From an uncultured Flavobacteriaceae bacterium (GTDB lineage: Bacteria > Bacteroidota > Bacteroidia > Flavobacteriales > Flavobacteriaceae): a DNA stretch of 5,117 bases. Each line of letters starts with the position of its first letter. Within the stretch, counting starts at the first letter, position 1. The notes under the pieces are model-generated. The model saw nothing but the letters and a program-made list of their open reading frames with translations, did not search any database and was not told the DNA's origin. The translations under genes and the position numbers were made by a program. This document shows, piece by piece, positions 1 through 5,117 of the stretch. The stretch lies in assembly GCA_947311815.1 (NCBI GenBank), contig CAMZMA010000195.1, positions 1 through 5,117 on the forward strand. The letters are read 5' to 3'.

Positions 1-132
1 AGAAATGGCTAAGGTTGTCTCAGGCCCAGGAAATGTAAAAACATTTGCTGTTTCTGTAATTGTTTGAGCCTCGCTTGTGAAAACAAGTGCAAGGGTCAAA
101 ACTAATGCGAAAAAAAGTTTTTTTGTTTTCAT
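1..132 (-). CDS. Secreted protein of unknown function, N-terminal 44 residues only
   Basis: An open frame from an ATG at 132 runs off the left edge after 44 codons, so only the N-terminus is seen. It begins MKTKK, followed by a hydrophobic stretch (about residues 6-18) and then TSEA|Q at residues 19-23. This is a classic Sec signal peptide with a likely signal peptidase I site after Ala22. Mature Gln at position +1 is a frequent pattern in Bacteroidota exported proteins. The remainder (TITETANVFTFPGPETT...) is too short to assign a family. The start is chosen because it puts the charged n-region directly before the hydrophobic core. It shares orientation with the genes to its right but is about 310 bp from the DUF262 operon and lies beyond an attC-like element, so it is probably a separate transcription unit. 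It could equally be chromosomal sequence bordering the accessory region. Confidence 0.75.
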   Translation of the reverse strand, partial: MKTKKLFFALVLTLALVFTSEAQTITETANVFTFPGPETTLAIS

Positions 133-196
133 AGTTAAGAGTTTTATTATCTCATTTTTGTTATTTTTTCATTTCAAGTAGGGTTTTCTGCATTAA

Positions 197-328
197 ACAC
201 AACGATTAGTATAAGAATAGTAGCGGGTTTCAAGGCGTAAACCTTTCAATTTATTACTGAACTTTGTACAAAGATACTCACTTTGAATTTGGCACTAAAA
301 CCGCTATTATTTTTATACATTGTTAGGT
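197..328 (-). repeat. attC-like inverted-repeat element, left copy (132 bp)
   Basis: Read on the minus strand, the element opens with ACCTAAC (328-322), a match to the integron R'' core RYYYAAC. It closes with GTTGTGT (203-197), one mismatch from R' GTTRRRY. Inside the boxes, AATGTATAAAAATAATAGCGG near the start is nearly complementary to CCGCTACTATTCTTATAC near the end. The main differences from perfect complementarity become G/T wobbles when the plus strand folds, which would be the cassette bottom strand. The centre holds the palindrome CTTTGTACAAAG and the segment TTTCAATTTATTAC (plus strand 244-257), which recurs in the second element at 3829-3842. The 132-bp length is within the usual attC range, and it lies 3' of a gene in the same orientation. 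No integrase is in view, so the attC identity is an inference; a miniature palindromic repeat is the alternative. Confidence 0.5.
269..276 (-). promoter_or_regulatory. Candidate Bacteroidota -7 box (TATCTTTG)
   Basis: Read on the minus strand, TATCTTTG fits the Bacteroidota sigma-ABfr -7 consensus TAnnTTTG. A clear TTTG -33 element is lacking; the nearest candidate is a TTTTAG about 18 nt upstream. It would drive the secreted-protein gene with a leader of roughly 130 nt. It lies within the attC-like element and overlaps the 12-bp palindrome CTTTGTACAAAG (262-273), so the match could be incidental. Confidence 0.3.
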
Positions 329-366
329 TTTCGTTATTTTTTCCGTCCTATTTGTAGCGTAGGCAG

Positions 367-433
367 AAGCCATACTCTTTTGCAATTTTGGCTTTTAAGC
401 GATGGCTGTAGCGATTGCAAATGTGTATGGCTT
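367..433 (-). repeat. Long hairpin repeat, left copy, 3' of the DUF262 pair
   Basis: The arms 367-386 and 414-433 are complementary at 18 of 20 positions around a 27-nt loop. The two mismatches are T/T on the plus strand and flank a C-G pair (TCT facing TGT). The hairpin starts 12 nt past the stop codon of the nuclease gene, and its flank GCGTTGGCTTTT (436-447) overlaps that stop. No T-tract follows on the minus strand, so a standard intrinsic terminator is not supported, although a stem this long could pause polymerase or protect the mRNA 3' end. A second copy with the same mismatches and the same 12-bp flank lies at 3663-3724. Confidence 0.7.
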
Positions 434-445
434 TAGCGTTGGCTT

Positions 446-2287
446 TTATATTGTTTTTTTTAATAATAATTCAATCATTTCATTTTCGTGTTCTTCACAA
501 GTGTCTTTATTCCATTTTTCATATTCCATCATCAATTGTTGTTTTAAACTTTCTACGACTGTCGATTTACTATAATGCTCTTTTTTTGCAAGTGGCGAAT
601 AGTTACTAAGTTCAGAGTTTTTACTTCTACTAATTAGACAAAGATTACCAAACCGATTAATGTCGCTTTCAAATTCTTCATTGTTTTTTGGATGTTGAGG
701 AAAATAATGTTCAACTGAACTTCTAAATGAAAATTTAAAATCTTTCTTTGCAGATATATCAATATCTCTCCAAATTAAATAATCTAACCTATTAAAAATA
801 AAGTTTTTTACATCTGTTCCATTATGCAAAGAGTTCTGTTGGTCTATTATTAAATTATCAACTGAATAATCTGTAAATATTATATCAAAATAATCATCTT
901 TTTCAACTTTATTGCTTGACCTACCAAAAAAGAATTTATCGCTTGTAGTTTCCAAATACTTGATATATTTATCATCTTCAATTGTCTCTTCTTCAAAAAG
1001 ATATTTAAGTACAGCAGTAAACCAATGTTTGTAAATCAAAGTTGGAAACGAAACGTGAAACATTGATAAAAGCATTAAAATTCTTTCATTTTCATTATTA
1101 AACGAGTTTACATAATTTCCTTTGTTGTCATCATAACACTTTAGTTGTTTAAGTGTCCATTCATCTTTATACAATTCTCTTTTGATTATATATTTATCGT
1201 ATAAAGTTTTGCTTTTTAATAAATCAAATCCAAATTTCTGAACATCTTCATTTGTTTTTGTGTAATTTTTAAAGGTTTCAATTAATTCTTTATCATCTAA
1301 TTTTACATCTTCATTCTTACTAACTCTGATTACTTGAAGTAAAAAGTTAGAAAAGTTAATGATTGTATTAAACCGTTCAGGTTTCTCATCATCTTTTTGG
1401 TTTGAAGAGTCATTAATTTTATGCTTACTTGGGTTTTCCAATAATGAACTTAAAGTAAGAATATCTTTATTATCGTTTGATGTATCAATTATTTTACTAT
1501 CAATTTTGGATATTATATCATTAAAGTCTTTGGGTAGTTTATTCCAATCTCCTTTACCAAATAATCTATTCCGCGTATTAATATCAAAACCATATTGAAC
1601 ATATTTATCCATTTGTGAGCAAGCATCCCAAACTTTGGCAAAAGCAATTCTTTCACTTTCATCTTCTAATTTTTCTAAACAATAAGCCTTTAAAATTTCG
1701 TGTTTTTCTAATTGTTCGCCTCTGTTGTTCATTATTTCAAAATAATGATTTAAGTTAGTGTCATTAGGAACAGCCACTTGTAATATTTTTACTTTTTCAA
1801 ACAAAAAAGAGCAAAATTTAATAAAATCGTTTTGATTAGATTCGTCAATAAGTTCACGTAATTTCTTATTTATGTTATCATAGGCTCTGAGGATATTAGA
1901 ATTTAAACCTTTTCTATTTCTATCTTTATTTTCAAATAACGCTTTTAATGTGTCGGTTGATTTTTTTCTACTATCAAAATCTAAATTTACATTCTTAATG
2001 CCTTCAATTTTATATGAATGTTCATTTTTTAAAACGGATAGAAGAAGGGAAAGAGTTGTTAGTCTTTGCTGACCATCAATGGTCTCAAATTTATTATCTG
2101 GACGATTTGCAAAAATTATTAACGTGCCTAAATAATAATCGGAACTTTTATTTTTAGAATCCCAAATGTCTTGAATTAATTGATTTACTTGTGATTCTCC
2201 CCAAGCGTAATTTCTTTGATAAATTGGTATAACGTATTCGTTTTCAGTAAATATTTCTGTTATATTATGTTCTGTAGGATTAGTCAT
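446..2287 (-). CDS. DUF262/DUF1524 (GmrSD-like) type IV restriction nuclease candidate
   Basis: This 613-residue protein has the GmrSD layout. The N-terminal DUF262 domain, a ParB/Srx-like NTPase fold, shows IPIYQRNYAW (about 20-29), GTLIIF (54-59), the DGQQRLTTL motif (71-79) typical of NTP binding and hydrolysis, and FEIMNNRGEQL (about 183-193). A long, probably helical middle follows. The C-terminus carries DUF1524 HNH-family signatures: VEHYFPQ (525-531, His527 the likely catalytic residue), RFGNLCLISRSKNSELSN (545-562) and the trailing KKEHYSKS. Family members such as GmrSD cut DNA with modified cytosines in an NTP-dependent way, and SspE-like relatives work with DNA phosphorothioation. 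The substrate here cannot be read from sequence. The start is supported by the 8-bp ATGACTAA overlap with the upstream DUF262 gene, which implies translational coupling and joint function. The protein is cytoplasmic, with no signal peptide or membrane segment. The domain call is strong; the defence role is inferred from family and context. Confidence 0.9.
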   Translation of the reverse strand: MTNPTEHNITEIFTENEYVIPIYQRNYAWGESQVNQLIQDIWDSKNKSSDYYLGTLIIFANRPDNKFETIDGQQRLTTLSLLLSVLKNEHSYKIEGIKNVNLDFDSRKKSTDTLKALFENKDRNRKGLNSNILRAYDNINKKLRELIDESNQNDFIKFCSFLFEKVKILQVAVPNDTNLNHYFEIMNNRGEQLEKHEILKAYCLEKLEDESERIAFAKVWDACSQMDKYVQYGFDINTRNRLFGKGDWNKLPKDFNDIISKIDSKIIDTSNDNKDILTLSSLLENPSKHKINDSSNQKDDEKPERFNTIINFSNFLLQVIRVSKNEDVKLDDKELIETFKNYTKTNEDVQKFGFDLLKSKTLYDKYIIKRELYKDEWTLKQLKCYDDNKGNYVNSFNNENERILMLLSMFHVSFPTLIYKHWFTAVLKYLFEEETIEDDKYIKYLETTSDKFFFGRSSNKVEKDDYFDIIFTDYSVDNLIIDQQNSLHNGTDVKNFIFNRLDYLIWRDIDISAKKDFKFSFRSSVEHYFPQHPKNNEEFESDINRFGNLCLISRSKNSELSNYSPLAKKEHYSKSTVVESLKQQLMMEYEKWNKDTCEEHENEMIELLLKKTI

Positions 2288-3638
2288 TTAGTGTCCAATT
2301 ATTTAATTCTTTAAAATGATTGATGATTTCATCAATTTTAGTTCCTCTGCTCACTTTAGGCGAGTTTATATTCTTTTGCCTAATGTCTTTTGTATCAATT
2401 GCTTCTCTAATTGTTCTGAAAATACCGTTATTTTTCATCCCAGCATTATCAATTGAAGCAAGTTGAACAGAATGCAATTCAATTCTTAATTTGTAAGACC
2501 ATAAAAAAAACTTTTCGATTGCTTTTCCTAAATCGTGTGTTCCGAATTTATCAAGATAATAGAGTAAACAACAATCAAAAATGTTTTTTACATATTTATC
2601 ACCTGTACGGTTTCTACCTTCATAAGACTTCAAAGTTTTCAATATATTTTTTGCTCTTTCATTGTTTTCTCCAAGATGATTTACAATATTCTTTTCAAAG
2701 TCATTTTCAATGGAAAAAATATGTTTTGAGTAATAATGAAAATATTCAAAAAATCTTTTCCCATTTATTATTAATTGGTCTATTTGAAATGGGAATTCAA
2801 TTGTGTTTAAATCAATTTTTCGAGTAATGTCAGAATTGTATTGCTCCGTAAAAAAATGGTTAATTCTATATGGTTGTATGAAATTAAAGTTATTAGGATT
2901 ATCTAATGATATACCTTTAAAAATATCAACATCATTTTTCGTGAAATATCTTGCTGACCTACCTTTTGACCAATTTCTAACCCTGAAAAGGTAATCATTA
3001 AAAAAGCGAACCAATTCTTTAGATTCTACTGATTCCCATTTTTCTACAGAATCTATTCTTTCTTGCTCACTATTATTTTTCATTTCTCGTAGATGAAATG
3101 CTTTTAATAAATCGTGAGGTTCTAAATCTTTTCCTCTTGAATTTTGAGAATCAAAAAATTGAAATGCTTCCGATATTGTTTTAAGTTCGATATAAACAAA
3201 TTCACATTGAGTGAAGAAAAAATCTATTTCTTCAACACCAAAATCCTTGATATTGGCTTTTATAACATTATAGTTTTGAACTAAATTGTCTTTTGAAATA
3301 TCATTTTCAATTTTCCAATTACTTATAGATAAATTACTTTTTTCATACTGTTTAAGCAAGTCTTTATGATGTTCAAAAAGAGCAGTTGCTATGAGTGTTA
3401 AAGTAAGTATTCTTTGTTGACCATCTACAATATTTAAATCGCCTTTTTCGTCTTTGTGAATTACAATTGTTCCAATTCTATATGCAGATTTATCTTTGTG
3501 TTGGATAATATCTTCCATTAATTGTTTTACGTTCTTCATTTGCCATTTATATGGTCTTTGGTAATGAGGAATTTTTAGATTTGAAGAAAATAAAATTGAT
3601 TTTAATGGTTTTATTTTAGGATTTAAAGTTTTTGTCAT
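2280..3638 (-). CDS. DUF262 protein without a visible nuclease domain, partner of the downstream DUF262/DUF1524 protein
   Basis: This 452-residue protein has a clear DUF262 domain: IPHYQRPYKW (23-32), RIGTIVIH (54-61), VDGQQRILTLTL (71-82) and FFDSQNSRGKDLEPHDLLKAF (161-181), the family's usual second motif block. The C-terminal half (FFLWSYKLRIEL... region) resembles the helical middle of DUF262 proteins. The EH..P and GNL...N motifs of DUF1524 are absent, so it is probably an NTPase, sensor or regulatory subunit rather than the nuclease. It is the first gene of a two-gene operon, its stop lying within ATGACTAA, which also starts the nuclease gene. GmrS and GmrD of phage-restricting E. coli systems are a separate NTPase-nuclease pair; here the second protein has both domains, so this one would be an additional DUF262 subunit. 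The start codon is 24 nt downstream of a long hairpin, which may shape the mRNA leader. No clear Shine-Dalgarno site is seen. Confidence 0.88.
   Translation of the reverse strand: MTKTLNPKIKPLKSILFSSNLKIPHYQRPYKWQMKNVKQLMEDIIQHKDKSAYRIGTIVIHKDEKGDLNIVDGQQRILTLTLIATALFEHHKDLLKQYEKSNLSISNWKIENDISKDNLVQNYNVIKANIKDFGVEEIDFFFTQCEFVYIELKTISEAFQFFDSQNSRGKDLEPHDLLKAFHLREMKNNSEQERIDSVEKWESVESKELVRFFNDYLFRVRNWSKGRSARYFTKNDVDIFKGISLDNPNNFNFIQPYRINHFFTEQYNSDITRKIDLNTIEFPFQIDQLIINGKRFFEYFHYYSKHIFSIENDFEKNIVNHLGENNERAKNILKTLKSYEGRNRTGDKYVKNIFDCCLLYYLDKFGTHDLGKAIEKFFLWSYKLRIELHSVQLASIDNAGMKNNGIFRTIREAIDTKDIRQKNINSPKVSRGTKIDEIINHFKELNNWTLND
2793..2798. other. GAATTC site, expected target of the neighbouring R-M system
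   Basis: This is the only GAATTC I found in the window. It lies inside the nuclease-less DUF262 gene. If the neighbouring methyltransferase has M.EcoRI specificity, the central adenine on each strand should be N6-methylated here. One site is close to what base composition alone predicts. Confidence 0.55.
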
Positions 3639-3781
3639 TGTTTATATTGTGTGGTGGCAAAAATTAGGCTCTTTTGTTTTTTTAGAGTTGGCTTGTGTGT
3701 CGACAAAAAACAAATGTGCCTAATGTGCGTTGGCTTTTCTTGTAGTAATTTTCATATTAGCACGATTTCTTTTTTAATGAA
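3639..3781. other. Intergenic leader of the DUF262 operon
   Basis: Apart from the hairpin repeat, this stretch shows no gene. Near the DUF262 start it contains TAATTTTTG on the minus strand, which has one base too many between TA and TTTG for the Bacteroidota -7 consensus and no usable -33 partner. An 11-codon ORF starting at 3755 (MKITTRKANAH) runs into the hairpin and looks like chance. The operon promoter probably lies here but cannot be fixed by reading. Confidence 0.4.
3663..3724 (-). repeat. Long hairpin repeat, right copy, 5' of the DUF262 pair
   Basis: The arms 3663-3682 and 3705-3724 pair at 18 of 20 positions around a 22-nt loop. The mismatches are two T/T positions (plus strand) flanking a C-G pair, as in the copy at 367-433. 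Shared segments are TCTTTTG in one arm, CAAATGT in the other, and the adjacent flank GCGTTGGCTTTT (3727-3738). The outer helix (ATTAGGC/GCCTAAT) and the inner helix (T-run/A-run) differ in sequence from the left copy (GCCATAC/GTATGGC, CAAT/ATTG) but remain complementary. On the minus strand the hairpin would sit in the 5' leader of the DUF262 mRNA if transcription starts upstream of it, ending 24 nt before the start codon. Confidence 0.7.
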
Positions 3782-3874
3782 ACCTAACGATTTGGCTATG
3801 CGTAGTTTGGGATTTTGAAGCGATAAATTTTCAATTTACTACAAATGTTATTTACTTGCATAGACTTGTTGATT
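3782..3874 (-). repeat. attC-like element, right copy (93 bp), overlapping the methyltransferase 3' end
   Basis: On the minus strand the element ends in GTTAGGT (3788-3782), a perfect R' core (GTTRRRY). It begins with AATCAAC (3874-3868), one mismatch from RYYYAAC and located inside the last codons of the methyltransferase gene. Between them, CTATGC-A-AGT can pair with ACT-AC-GCATAG, leaving a small asymmetric interior loop like the extrahelical bases of attC hairpins. The plus-strand core GGGATTTTGAAGCG...TTTCAATTTACTAC (3809-3842) aligns with GGGTTTCAAGGCG...TTTCAATTTATTAC (225-257) in the left element, so the two are related. The fold is weaker than that of the left copy. Confidence 0.45.
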
Positions 3875-4927
3875 ATCACTAATGCCCAAATTACGTATAG
3901 CCTTTGTTACCTGCTGGCTTTCTTGCTTTTCAGTTAATTCAATAAATTCAGTTTGTATTCGTTTATTCTTTATTAAAATTCTAAAATACGGACACTTCCC
4001 ATTTATCGATAAATCTTTTTCATTATTACCTTTTCTAAATTTAATTATTTCAAACTGTTCAGGGTTAAATTTATGTAAAAATGTTATTGGCACACCCATA
4101 AAACCTTTGTAATCTAACGGAATATCTTTAGTTTTGTTAACATTTATACCATCATAATTATCATATTTAGGATAATCATTTTCGTTTCCAAAGTATTTTT
4201 TTGTTAGTGTAATATCTTGGTGGCGTTTAGAATTATCTAAATTAGTTAACCATAAACAATTGTTTGGAGAAATTATTTTGTTTCCGAGACTATCAATTTT
4301 AGTTTCTGTGCCGTAAAGTTCATAATGTTCAGGCACAATAAAACCTGAAATTCCTCTACCTAGATTTATTCCTAACCAAGCATCATTTCCTTTAATTAAT
4401 TTGAATATTTCTTTATAGGTTATAGCATTAATGTTACCAATTATCAAAAATTTCTTATCGTATTTAACTAATTGGGCTACAAATTCTCTAAATAATGAGA
4501 ATGGAGGATTAGTTACTACAATATCAGATTGTTTTAACAACTCTATACTTTCGTAACTACGAAAATCACCATCTCCTTTAAAATGAATAATATCATTTGA
4601 ATTAGGTTTCTTTTTTTCTTCTTCTGTACCTGAATATTCAAAGAAAAAACCATTTTCGTTTTTTTCTGTATTAAATAAGTCGTTTTTTTGTTCTCGATAG
4701 CAAGAAGCGATTAATTTTTTAAGTCCTAATTCTTTAAAATTAGACGCAAAATATTCAAAAAAATTACTAATACGTGGGTCATCACAATTACAATAAACTA
4801 CTTTATCTTTAAAGTGATTTTTATAGTGTTTAAGTTCACTTTCAATATCTGAAAGTTGTGTATAAAACTCGTCATTTTTATTTTTCTTTGCTTTAGTTAA
4901 CAAAGAGTGTTGAACTTTTCTTCCCAT
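3848..4927 (-). CDS. ecoRIM: EcoRI-family adenine-N6 DNA methyltransferase (expected target GAATTC)
   Basis: This 359-residue cytoplasmic enzyme should transfer a methyl group from S-adenosylmethionine to adenine N6 in GAATTC, protecting host DNA from the partner endonuclease. It matches M.EcoRI as I remember it nearly end to end: KNDEFYTQ (18-24 region), KVVYCNCDDPR.SNFF (42-57), GDGDFRS.ES (118-127), catalytic motif IV DIVVTNPPFSLF (135-146, NPPF at 140-143), GRG.SGFIVPEHYELYGTE (190-208), ISPNNCLWLTNLD (219-231), and NINVNKTKDIPLDY-type and FRILIKNKR blocks (to about 323). It differs in a C-terminal tail of about 34 residues beyond the usual M.EcoRI end (326 aa in that enzyme). The tail is encoded next to, and partly within, the attC-like element. 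The start aligns with the M.EcoRI N-terminus and lies 3 nt after the endonuclease stop, indicating coupled translation in the R-then-M order seen in EcoRI. All visible motifs are intact. Confidence 0.96.
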   Translation of the reverse strand: MGRKVQHSLLTKAKKNKNDEFYTQLSDIESELKHYKNHFKDKVVYCNCDDPRISNFFEYFASNFKELGLKKLIASCYREQKNDLFNTEKNENGFFFEYSGTEEEKKKPNSNDIIHFKGDGDFRSYESIELLKQSDIVVTNPPFSLFREFVAQLVKYDKKFLIIGNINAITYKEIFKLIKGNDAWLGINLGRGISGFIVPEHYELYGTETKIDSLGNKIISPNNCLWLTNLDNSKRHQDITLTKKYFGNENDYPKYDNYDGINVNKTKDIPLDYKGFMGVPITFLHKFNPEQFEIIKFRKGNNEKDLSINGKCPYFRILIKNKRIQTEFIELTEKQESQQVTKAIRNLGISDNQQVYASK

Positions 4928-4930
4928 TTG

Positions 4931-5116
4931 TTAATTGTTTTTTTTAGTTATTTGATTAAATATTTCACTTCCTAATACTTTAAGAGAGGTTTTAGAAATT
5001 TCCATCATAATATCAAACATTTTCTTTGCTTTCCATTTCTCACCATTTCCTTGTGAATAAATGGATGTTGCTTGAAGCATAATTGTTTTGTCTTTATGTT
5101 TTACAAATTTATTTTT
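4931..5116 (-). CDS. ecoRIR: EcoRI-family type II restriction endonuclease, C-terminal 61 residues only
   Basis: An open frame enters from the right edge and stops with TAA at 4931-4933. The 61 residues, with blocks such as NKFVKHKDKTIMLQA and EISKTSLKVLG, line up without gaps with the R.EcoRI C-terminus. By eye, against the sequence as I remember it, about 60% of positions are identical. The homodimeric endonuclease cuts G^AATTC. Its catalytic residues (Asp91, Glu111 and Lys113 in R.EcoRI) lie outside the window and cannot be checked, so whether the gene is intact is unknown. The final residues extend only about two beyond R.EcoRI, so this end is normal. It is the first gene of an R-M operon, 3 nt upstream of the methyltransferase. 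Its promoter, and any controller gene, would lie beyond the window. Confidence 0.93.
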   Translation of the reverse strand, partial: KNKFVKHKDKTIMLQATSIYSQGNGEKWKAKKMFDIMMEISKTSLKVLGSEIFNQITKKNN

Positions 5117-5117
5117 A

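Larger units (their letters stand above)
203..3787 (-). mobile_element. Putative gene-cassette-like unit carrying the DUF262 pair
   Basis: If the two attC-like elements recombine as G|TTRRRY sites, the segment between the cuts (about 3.6 kb) is a unit in the order hairpin, DUF262, DUF262/DUF1524, hairpin, attC-like site. All parts have the gene-then-attC polarity expected of integron cassettes. It is large for a cassette and carries two genes. No integron integrase or attI is visible, so the unit is inferred only from repeat placement and core-box resemblance. Confidence 0.35.

Noticed and set aside
197..328. Palindromic repeats as a CRISPR array or tRNA
   Set aside because: There is no regular direct-repeat/spacer periodicity, no cas genes, and no cloverleaf or CCA-type end.
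367..433. Left hairpin as an intrinsic terminator for the DUF262 operon
   Set aside because: No T-tract follows the stem on the minus strand, and a copy of the same structure lies upstream of the operon, where a terminator would be counterproductive.
415..609. Plus-strand open frame of 64 codons
   Set aside because: It overlaps the 3' end of the DUF262/DUF1524 gene antisense and the hairpin. Its hydrophobic look comes from reading AT-rich DNA in reverse, and no start signal or family is recognisable.
2793..2798. Apparent avoidance of GAATTC near the EcoRI-type system (one site in 5.1 kb)
   Set aside because: At this base composition only about one or two sites would be expected, so a count of one is uninformative.
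3651..3669. TAATTTTTG on the minus strand as the DUF262 operon promoter
   Set aside because: It has three bases rather than two between TA and TTTG, no TTTG at the right distance upstream, and lies too close to the start codon for a usual leader.
3720..3755. 11-codon minus-strand ORF (MKITTRKANAH) as a leader peptide
   Set aside because: It is short, has no ribosome-binding signal, and shows no regulatory codon run; part of it is simply the repeat flank.
1359..4112. Plus-strand open frames at 1359-1598, 2453-2827, 2803-2994 and 3882-4112
   Set aside because: Each lies wholly antisense to a gene with clear family motifs on the minus strand, and none shows a recognisable domain.

Overview
The window is AT-rich (roughly 30% GC by eye), and every convincing gene lies on the minus strand. 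It looks like an accessory, defence-rich region of a Bacteroidota genome, probably Flavobacteriia-like. The support is the base composition, A-rich start regions without clear Shine-Dalgarno sites, a secreted protein whose signal peptide ends in A|Q (common in this phylum), and one TAnnTTTG-type -7 box. All of these are indirect.

In transcription order (right to left), the window opens with the last 61 codons of an EcoRI-type restriction endonuclease (4931-5116). After a 3-base gap comes its cognate adenine methyltransferase (3848-4927). Both are recognisable relatives of the R.EcoRI and M.EcoRI proteins, so this is a type II R-M operon expected to recognise GAATTC. About 200 bp of structured non-coding DNA follows. 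Next are two DUF262 proteins overlapping by 8 bp: a 452-aa protein with no visible nuclease (2280-3638), and a 613-aa protein with DUF262 plus a C-terminal DUF1524 HNH-type nuclease (446-2287), a GmrSD-like type IV restriction architecture. Some 310 bp of structured non-coding DNA then leads into the start of a secreted protein cut off by the window edge (1-132).

The non-coding DNA is the most interesting part. It holds two repeat families. (1) Two elements at 197-328 and 3782-3874 share internal sequence, can fold on themselves, and end in boxes resembling integron attC core sites (GTTRRRY / RYYYAAC). Each lies 3' of a gene in the same orientation, so the DUF262 pair would sit in one cassette-like unit (about 203-3787) with the R-M operon in the unit before it. 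(2) Two long hairpins at 367-433 and 3663-3724 closely bracket the DUF262 pair. Each has 20-nt arms with 18 pairs. Both share the segments TCTTTTG and CAAATGT with the same two T/T mismatches, while the surrounding helix sequences differ but stay complementary, a covariation-like pattern. A 12-bp identical flank, GCGTTGGCTTTT, adjoins both.

Functionally, the R-M pair would cut unmodified DNA at GAATTC, while the DUF262 pair, if it acts like GmrSD, would attack modified phage DNA. The two could be complementary defences collected side by side by a cassette-type mechanism. No integrase, transposase, tRNA, rRNA or CRISPR is visible in the window.
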